A DNA stretch of 64,000 nucleotides, taken from NCBI RefSeq assembly GCF_020966775.1, contig NZ_JAJKFV010000029.1, forward strand, positions 55,001-119,000. The letters run 5' to 3'. The notes under the pieces were generated by a model. It made no database searches and was not told the origin of the DNA. It worked only from the letters and a program-made list of their open reading frames with translations. How positions within the stretch are numbered: position 1 is the first letter of the stretch; every line of letters starts with the position of its first letter. The translations under genes and the position numbers were made by a program. Below, piece after piece: positions 57,409 to 64,000 of the stretch. The stretch is from Rhodopirellula halodulae. GTDB taxonomy: Bacteria > Planctomycetota > Planctomycetia > Pirellulales > Pirellulaceae.

Positions 57409-58432
57409 GATCAACGGAAGCCAAGGCGAGGGAGGCGGACAAATTGTCCGGTCCTCGCTCGCCCTGGCGGCGGTCACCGGGCAAGCGGTTCGGCTGACGG
57501 ACATTCGTGGTGGTCGCACCAAACCGGGCTTGCTGCGTCAGCATTTGGCGGGCGTCCGGGCGATCCGGCAGGTGTGTTCCGGCGAGGTGACCGGGGACCA
57601 ACTGGGTTCCAGCGAGTTGACGTTGGTGCCCGGTAAATTGTCCGGTGGCGAGTATCAATTCGAAGTGGGGTCGGCGGGCAGTGCCGTTTTGGTGGCGCAA
57701 ACCATTCTGCCGGCTTTGTTGCACGCGGATGCGCCATCGACCGTTACGATTGGCGGCGGGACGCATGCGGCGTGGGCACCTCCGTTTGATTTCTTTTCGC
57801 GTTGTTATCTGCCGTTGCTCTCTCAGATGAACGCGCACGTAAATGTGGAAATCGAATCCCACGGGTTTTATCCGGCCGGTGGTGGAAAGATCACGATGAA
57901 GGTCGTGCCAACCTCGAGTCTGCGTGGGCTGACGTTGCTCAGCCGATCCGGTGATTTGCAACCGAAGGTGACGGCATTGGTTTCAAAGATTCCGATCTCG
58001 GTCGGCCAGCGAGAGTGCGACGTTATCGCTCGCAAAACCGGTTGGCAGCCCGATGCGTTTCAAGTCGTCGACGTTCCACGATCCGGCGGCCCCGGCAACG
58101 TTGTGATGATCGAGCTTGGTTTCGACAATGTTCGCGAGTTGGTCATTGGATTCGGGAAAGTGGGTGTCAAAGCGGAGCAGGTTGCACGTTCGACGCTTCG
58201 CCAAGCACGAGCCTATTTGGCGGGAGACGCTCCCGTCGGCGAGTACTTGGCGGACCAATTGTTGTTGCCCATGGGATTGGCGGCACGCGATGGACACCCC
58301 AGCGAATTCCGCACCGGCCCCCTGTCACTGCACAGCCTGACACACATCGAAGTCCTGCAACGTTTCTTGGATATCAACATCCAATGTGCCCGCGACGAAC
58401 ACGGATCGGTGCACATGAGTGTCAGTGGCTGA
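57401..58432 (+). CDS. rtcA: RNA 3'-terminal phosphate cyclase RtcA
   Basis: ATG 57401 (MIEINGSQGEGGGQIVRSSL) gives 343 residues, the normal RtcA length, and overlaps the end of rtcB by 8 bp; a start at 57386 is less likely. Conserved segments include GEGGGQIVRSSLALA, AGSAVLVAQTILPALL, GGGTHAAWAPPFDFF, GFYPAGGGKI and the C-terminal EYLADQLLLPMGLA followed by SLHSLTHIEVL, which should hold the adenylated His. RtcA converts RNA 3'-phosphates into 2',3'-cyclic phosphates, feeding RtcB. A CRISPR array begins 95 bp downstream. Confidence 0.96.
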   Translation: MIEINGSQGEGGGQIVRSSLALAAVTGQAVRLTDIRGGRTKPGLLRQHLAGVRAIRQVCSGEVTGDQLGSSELTLVPGKLSGGEYQFEVGSAGSAVLVAQTILPALLHADAPSTVTIGGGTHAAWAPPFDFFSRCYLPLLSQMNAHVNVEIESHGFYPAGGGKITMKVVPTSSLRGLTLLSRSGDLQPKVTALVSKIPISVGQRECDVIARKTGWQPDAFQVVDVPRSGGPGNVVMIELGFDNVRELVIGFGKVGVKAEQVARSTLRQARAYLAGDAPVGEYLADQLLLPMGLAARDGHPSEFRTGPLSLHSLTHIEVLQRFLDINIQCARDEHGSVHMSVSG

Positions 58433-58527
58433 ACGAGAGAGGGGCAAGTGGCGGGTTTTTGGATATGGCGACTAGTGGTGTTGGAAGTCGGATTGGATGG
58501 GGCGCTGGGGACACGTTGCTGCCGCGT

Positions 58528-60524
58528 ACTGAAATGAGGCCGCGCTTCGATGAGCGCGGAAAGGGCTTTGAAACATGCCGTATCTGCACGTTTATCGGGC
58601 TGCTTCAATGAGGCCGCGCTTCGATGAACGCGGAAAGTCGCAAACATTGATCACGAAAGCGAAAGCCGGCCAGCTTCAATGAGGCCGCGCTTCGATGAGC
58701 GCGGAAAGCCCGCAGACAGCGACTGCGTGCCGGTCACACCTCCGGCTTCAATGAGGCCGCGCTTCGATGAGCGCGGAAAGACACTGGTTCTCGCAGGAGC
58801 GTCGCAACTCACCTGCAGCTTCAATGAGGCCGCGCTTCGATGAGCGCGGAAAGGCGAAGCGAAAGTGGACAACGAAGAAGACGAAACAACGCTTCAATGA
58901 GGCCGCGCTTCGATGAGCGCGGAAAGGGAATTGCAGCCGCCCGAGATCGAATGGACCGACACCGCTTCAATGAGGCCGCGCTTCGATGAGCGCGGAAAGG
59001 CGGAGTCATTGCGGAGCCATTGCCGAAGACGTGGAGCTTCAATGAGGCCGCGCTTCGATGAGCGCGGAAAGGCAATGTCGATTCGCGACATCCGCTCAAC
59101 GGGAGCACGCTTCAATGAGGCCGCGCTTCGATGAGCGCGGAAAGGGGATACTCGGTGGCGAACGATCGGAATCGACATTGGGCTTCAATGAGGCCGCGCT
59201 TCGATGAGCGCGGAAAGAAGTCGTACTAGGGTGGTTTTGGAGTCGCGCTAGGTGCTTCAATGAGGCCGCGCTTCGATGAGCGCGGAAAGGCCGCGACAGC
59301 TCGGCCGGGTGTCGGACGAAGACTGGAGCTTCAATGAGGCCGCGCTTCGATGAGCGCGGAAAGTTGCTAACGTCACGTACACGCCGGCCACCGGTGCGAG
59401 CTTCAATGAGGCCGCGCTTCGATGAGCGCGGAAAGACAATGCCGCTGGGTAAGGATCAGATCCTCAATGCGAGCTTCAATGAGGCCGCGCTTCGATGAGC
59501 GCGGAAAGCGATATGTCTGCTGTTGGTGTCGTGTTCTCGTCGAGCAGCTTCAATGAGGCCGCGCTTCGATGAGCGCGGAAAGGGAGTGCATGCGACGCAC
59601 TGCGATCGCTTTGCGTGATGCTTCAATGAGGCCGCGCTTCGATGAGCGCGGAAAGTCGATTTTGGGGCGTCTCAAGTTCACTACGCAAACGCTTCAATGA
59701 GGCCGCGCTTCGATGAGCGCGGAAAGGCAGAAGCCCCTTCGGGTGTTTCCCGAAGGGGCTTGGCTTCAATGAGGCCGCGCTTCGATGAGCGCGGAAAGGT
59801 TGATGCAATCCGCTGTGCTGGTCTGCCGCTGCCGGTGCTTCAATGAGGCCGCGCTTCGATGAGCGCGGAAAGGCCAACCAACCCGTCTTGTGGTGCGTGA
59901 GTTTCCATTCGCTTCAATGAGGCCGCGCTTCGATGAGCGCGGAAAGTCCTAGTGAAGGTCTTATGACTCGTTACTTTGACGGGCTTCAATGAGGCCGCGC
60001 TTCGATGAGCGCGGAAAGAAGTGGTCGAACGAGCCGACAGCGATCCAATTGTTGAGCTTCAATGAGGCCGCGCTTCGATGAGCGCGGAAAGTCAATGGCG
60101 TGGCTCGCAGTCTTACGAACGTCGACAAGGCTTCAATGAGGCCGCGCTTCGATGAGCGCGGAAAGGGAAGTCAGCGACGAACCAGCGTGTCCAGCGTACA
60201 GGCTTCAATGAGGCCGCGCTTCGATGAGCGCGGAAAGAACGGGCCTCAAAACGTCGTTTCGGGCGCATACCCAGCTTCAATGAGGCCGCGCTTCGATGAG
60301 CGCGGAAAGGGCGAAGGCACAAAATGGCCGACACCTTTCGTGCGGCTTCAATGAGGCCGCGCTTCGATGAGCGCGGAAAGGTTTGAGACAAAGGCTCGAT
60401 TCGACCGCGAACGCCAGCTTCAATGAGGCCGCGCTTCGATGAGCGCGGAAAGCACACCCCGCCAAGTGACAACCAACAAATGTCGGACGCTTCAATGAGG
60501 CCGCGCTTCGATGAGCGCGGAAAG
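58528..60524 (-). CRISPR. CRISPR array, 28 repeats, 27 spacers
   Basis: I count 28 repeats of 36 bp separated by 27 spacers of 35-38 bp. Read on the plus strand the repeat begins GCTTCAATGAGGCCGCGC and ends AGCGCGGAAAG, with a 7-bp stem (CCGCGCT/AGCGCGG) around TCGATG. Read on the minus strand it ends in ATTGAAGC, like the usual crRNA 5' handle. The two leftmost repeats are imperfect: 58528-58563 has three mismatches at its left end and 58602-58637 has one substitution. The other 26 look identical. Degeneration at the left and cas genes at the right put the leader at 60525-60713 and the transcript on the minus strand. The repeat and the cas4-cas1 fusion suggest subtype I-G (formerly I-U). Confidence 0.97.
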
Positions 60525-60713
60525 GGCTCTTGTCGGAGCCAGCACGAAATGTACTGGTTTTGAAGGGAGTTGCGAGTGGTGTCTTTTTGAGGTTCGTGGC
60601 GAACTCATCGTTTTGCTCGCAGGATGTACTTTTCTTCGTGTTTTACGGGCTCGCGAGTGCCGCCCAGGATTGGCTCGGCACTGGACCGCTCGCGTCGGTT
60701 TCGCGAGTGTTGC
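60525..60713 (-). promoter_or_regulatory. Probable CRISPR leader
   Basis: This 189-bp gap lies between the last perfect repeat and the cas4-cas1 stop. It is the expected leader because repeats decay at the opposite end. A small hairpin (GGCTC, TTGTCG, GAGCC) directly abuts the first repeat at 60525-60540. No clear promoter could be assigned. Confidence 0.6.
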
Positions 60714-62777
60714 TCAGCGGGTGATGAACACAGGGTATTCGCCAATTTCGCCTGTTAACCATCTTCCGAGTAGCCTCGTCTGGATTTCCAGGAGCCTTCT
60801 GTAGCTGACACGATAACCAAACAACGGGTGAGTGACGAGCGCGTCCATCCGTTGTTCATAAGCCATGAGGAATCCTTTCCGTCCCGCATCACTGAGGACC
60901 ACCGATTTGCCTGCGACGATAAAATGCTCGGGTGTCACCATGCGGTTGTTGATTGCAGTCAGCACAACGCTCTCGGCAATCAGTGGGCGAAACGGTTCCA
61001 TCAGATCGAGTGCCAAGGCTGGTTTGCCCGGTTTCACCTGATGATAGAAGCCAAGGTAAGGATCCAGTCCCACGATCGTGGCGGCGATCGTGCAATCTTT
61101 GGTCAACAAACTGTATGCAAGTGATAGCAACGCGTTGACCGGATCGCGGGGCGGACGACGGTTGCGTCCGCGAAAGTCAAACGCGGCGCGGCGTTCACTT
61201 AACGCGGATCCAGGATCCGTTTCGATGTCACACTTGACTTTCAGCATGCCGGTGAACTGTGAGAAATAGATTCGTGCCGCGGTCCCCTCGAGTCCAAGCA
61301 GGGACGCCAGCGAATCTGCTTTCAACACTCGTTCGGAGAGCCGTTTCAGTTCTGCGAGTACCGTGCGAGGTGGCTCAACGTGGTTTCGCATCAATAGCGT
61401 TCGACTGTTGCGGATTTTGCCTCGGACCAGTTCACGGGCGAGTCGCAGGCAGGTGATGAGATCGTCCGCTTTTCGAAACTGCTCTCGACGAACCAAGATA
61501 TTCTTCACGCCCAGAGGTTGGGTGGTGCCGTAGAACCAACCACGCCTTGTGAAGTAGGCCACCGGGATGTTCATTTGCAAAAGGTGCTGAACAGCTTGGG
61601 TAGACAACTGAATGTTGCCGAACAGACTGAGTTGATTGATCTCACGCAATCGAACCTGTTGGATCACTTTGCGATCCTCTTTGACAATCAGGAGGTCGTC
61701 CTTTTTGCCGATCATCAAGCCTTGTTGATTCAAGTACAACGGGCGACGTTCGTCTCGTGCGGTGATCATCGGGCGAATGTCGACATCACTAGGCGTCGGT
61801 TGGGCGTTCGCGTCGTGTTCGTGGATGACTGGCATCAGCGAGCGAGTCTCGTCGGGCAGACAGATTTTCAACAGCGAGCACTTCGCGCACTTCGGGCTGT
61901 CATTCAGCGGTGCCGGTATTTGGCGAGACTCAAACAGTTGTCTGGCGTTTTGAATCGCCTTGACCGTTTGCTTTTCGAGTTCGGAGTCCAAGCCAACGAC
62001 GACCCGTTGCCGCGTGGTGTTGAAGTACAACACGCCTTCGTTGACTCGATAGCCATTGTCACGTAGCAAGGCTGCCTGGAGAGCGATTTGGACTTTCTCG
62101 GGTGGCCACGCATCAAGCGATCCATCGGACATCTTCTTGGGGCGACCGCGTTTGTAGTCCACTGGTGTCGCAACGTCTCCAGTGGCTTCGACCAAATCGA
62201 GTTTTCCAATCACGCCCAATGCATCGCTGCTGAGGGTGACCGAGCGAGCATGAATGATGGCCGGTGTTTCGTCCTCCTTCTCTCGGTCAATGGCTGTTTC
62301 TGCGCCGTGTTCTTTGGATGGAGGACGTGAGAGATTGGGCGATGAATCGTCAACCGGAGAGGATATGTTGTCTTCGGATTCATCCTTGGGGTCACCGAAC
62401 AGAGTTGGGGGTTGAATGTGTTTGCGGCGTTTGCGTTTGGGTTGTGGCAATTGATCCATCAATGCATCGGCGGGCGGATCGTCCAGTTCTTCCACGGCAA
62501 AGCAGAGATCTTCGCCTCGGGCTGGATCGTTCACGGCCGGTAGGTGTCCGTTTCCCGAGTCCACTCGGCGGTGCACGATGCCACCATCGATCGTTTCGTA
62601 GCTATCCGCAAATTGGCCTTCGACGTGCATCAAGTAGAACAGTCGTGGGCAATAGACGAACTCATTGATCATTCGTACCGGTAGGTAGTCCGTGAATCTT
62701 TCCGTGTACTGGGAATCGTCCGTGGATTCTGAAACGGAAAGGGAGTCATGGAGTTCGTGGTCGGTAGAACGAATCAT
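60714..62777 (-). CDS. cas4-cas1: Cas4-Cas1 fusion, CRISPR adaptation integrase
   Basis: ATG 62777 gives 687 residues; an in-frame TTG is 9 bp further upstream. The Cas4 part (about 30-310) has the cluster Cys43 in NEFVYCPRLFYL, nuclease residues in GVIGKLDLVE and PVDYKRGRPKK, and three more cysteines C297, C300 and C306 (CAKCSLLKIC). A polar, Lys/Asp/Ser-rich insert occupies about 80-175. The Cas1 part (about 345-687) has its metal ligands E497 (LLGLEGTAARIYF), H579 (LGFYHQVKPGK) and D591/E594 (LALDLMEPFRPLIAE). Cas4 trims and selects PAM-bearing prespacers that Cas1-Cas2 integrates. The fusion is typical of type I-G and also of V-B loci. Confidence 0.95.
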   Translation of the reverse strand: MIRSTDHELHDSLSVSESTDDSQYTERFTDYLPVRMINEFVYCPRLFYLMHVEGQFADSYETIDGGIVHRRVDSGNGHLPAVNDPARGEDLCFAVEELDDPPADALMDQLPQPKRKRRKHIQPPTLFGDPKDESEDNISSPVDDSSPNLSRPPSKEHGAETAIDREKEDETPAIIHARSVTLSSDALGVIGKLDLVEATGDVATPVDYKRGRPKKMSDGSLDAWPPEKVQIALQAALLRDNGYRVNEGVLYFNTTRQRVVVGLDSELEKQTVKAIQNARQLFESRQIPAPLNDSPKCAKCSLLKICLPDETRSLMPVIHEHDANAQPTPSDVDIRPMITARDERRPLYLNQQGLMIGKKDDLLIVKEDRKVIQQVRLREINQLSLFGNIQLSTQAVQHLLQMNIPVAYFTRRGWFYGTTQPLGVKNILVRREQFRKADDLITCLRLARELVRGKIRNSRTLLMRNHVEPPRTVLAELKRLSERVLKADSLASLLGLEGTAARIYFSQFTGMLKVKCDIETDPGSALSERRAAFDFRGRNRRPPRDPVNALLSLAYSLLTKDCTIAATIVGLDPYLGFYHQVKPGKPALALDLMEPFRPLIAESVVLTAINNRMVTPEHFIVAGKSVVLSDAGRKGFLMAYEQRMDALVTHPLFGYRVSYRRLLEIQTRLLGRWLTGEIGEYPVFITR

Positions 62778-62837
62778 GGCGGTCAACCTCGTCGGGCGGG
62801 ATGAGCGTGTGGGCGAAGCGATCGCGAGGCGAATCGA

Positions 62838-63440
<603 letters not shown>

Positions 63441-63983
63441 ATGACAGCGGCCAAGCGATTCGTTCCGTACTACACGATTGATGACTATCGAAGTTGGGAA
63501 GGCGATTGGGAGTTGTGGAACGGGATTCCGGTATCGATGAGCCCCAGTCCATTCGGAAAGCATCAGTCAGCCGCAGTGGAGCTGATGTTTCAGTTGAAGC
63601 TTTCCATTCGCGACAGTGGTTGCCAGGCAGCAGTTTTGAACGAGATTGACTGGGTCGTGCGAGACGACACGGTCATCCGTCCTGATGTTCTGGTTTCGTG
63701 CAGTGGGATTCCAGACCGGCATGTGGAATCGGTCCCAGCGTTGGTGGCGGAGGTCATCTCACCTTCCACGGAGGAACGAGATCGGATGTACAAGCAACAG
63801 TTGTACGATCAGCAGGGTGTCCGGGTGTATTTGCTATTGGATCCCGAAGCAAAAACCTTGGAATCCTATCAGCGAGATGCACACGGCGATTGGCAGCATC
63901 ATCAGGTGGTTGACGAAGCCGAATTCATGCTGTGTGACGATTGTCGGATTCGGTTGACACGATCTTCGCTGTTTGTGGGTTAG
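63441..63983 (+). CDS. Uma2-family putative endonuclease
   Basis: The 180-residue protein shows the Uma2 pattern: YRSWEGDWELWNGIPVSMSPSPFGKHQ, an Asp/Glu-rich strand VLNEIDWVVRDDTVIRPDVLVSC, PALVAEVISPSTEERDRMYKQQLYDQQGVRVYLLLDPEAK. The Asp in RPDV and the Glu in AEVISP would form the PD-(D/E)XK metal site. It is divergent from cas2. Uma2 genes are common in planctomycetes near many unrelated loci, so membership in the CRISPR locus should not be assumed. Confidence 0.88.
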   Translation: MTAAKRFVPYYTIDDYRSWEGDWELWNGIPVSMSPSPFGKHQSAAVELMFQLKLSIRDSGCQAAVLNEIDWVVRDDTVIRPDVLVSCSGIPDRHVESVPALVAEVISPSTEERDRMYKQQLYDQQGVRVYLLLDPEAKTLESYQRDAHGDWQHHQVVDEAEFMLCDDCRIRLTRSSLFVG

Positions 63984-64000
63984 GTGGCACTTGGCGGCTC

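Noticed and set aside
54071-58432. A type III CRISPR ancillary module based on the CARF-family regulator
   Set aside because: RtcR has the full sigma-54 activator architecture and stands with rtcBA as in non-CRISPR genomes; no cas10 or other cyclic-oligonucleotide synthase is in the window.
59727-59762. Intrinsic terminator inside the array
   Set aside because: The hairpin lies exactly within a spacer between perfect repeats and has no U-run on either side, so it is a captured spacer sequence rather than a functional terminator of the array.
58651-60495. Several open frames of 60-119 codons on both strands across the array
   Set aside because: They consist of the translated CRISPR repeat (e.g. 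FRAHRSAASLK) joined by spacers; they are artefacts of the 36-bp repeat with no ribosome-binding sites.
63441-63983. The Uma2 gene as a Cas4-like or CRISPR effector nuclease
   Set aside because: It shares only the general PD-(D/E)XK style with Cas4, lacks the cluster cysteines, is on the opposite strand from the cas genes, and Uma2 genes occur in many unrelated places, including another in this window.

Overview
This window looks like a piece of a planctomycete chromosome, most likely Rhodopirellula or a close relative. That is an inference from gene content, not a database match. The signs are: a secreted protein combining DUF1080, PA14 and c-type haem domains next to a beta-propeller; a giant calcium-binding-repeat protein with the planctomycete N-terminal LETLENRxLLA motif and a C-terminal dockerin pair; Uma2 genes; CHASE/PAS kinases; and moderately high GC. 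No rRNA or tRNA gene was recognised.

Layout. 0.2-7.7 kb: secreted catabolic genes (ceramidase-like enzyme, five-haem DUF1080 protein, beta-propeller) and a Uma2 gene. 7.7-12.3 kb, minus strand: an operon of a VWA protein, a histidine kinase with a TTG start, an OmpR-type regulator and a cupredoxin-like protein. 12.6-20 kb, plus strand: DUF58 protein, BatA-like VWA protein, MsbA-like ABC exporter and a CHASE-PAS histidine kinase. 20-24 kb: a mobile-DNA patch with a complete RAYT transposase element, an internally deleted copy of it, and an IS3 orfA fragment. An ECF sigma factor and a membrane partner lie between the two RAYT-type elements. 24.3-36.6 kb, minus strand: a run holding a secretin-N-like protein, an MMPL/RND transporter, a small membrane protein, miaB, two M16 peptidase-fold proteins and an unrecognised 652-residue protein. 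37-41 kb: a TlpA-like thioredoxin and a sugar-type ABC ATPase and permease without a binding protein. 41-54 kb: an HtrA protease, the giant dockerin protein, a RecQ helicase, hisH, a hypothetical gene, a sugar-isomerase-like TIM barrel and a bile-acid-symporter-like carrier.

54-63 kb is the most interesting part. RtcR, a sigma-54 activator whose N-terminal region is a CARF-type domain by family knowledge, is divergent from rtcB and rtcA, and a good -24/-12 promoter lies upstream of rtcB. Only 95 bp after rtcA begins a CRISPR array of 28 repeats of 36 bp and 27 spacers. It is followed by a cas4-cas1 fusion and cas2 on the minus strand. No interference gene (cas3, cas5, cas7, cas8, cas9, cas10 or cas12) is visible, and a Uma2 gene follows. 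The array is therefore served here by an adaptation-only module, beside a complete RNA-repair operon controlled by a CARF-family regulator. Repeat degeneration and the ATTGAAGC end both indicate that crRNA is transcribed on the minus strand, so the array converges with rtcBA transcription.
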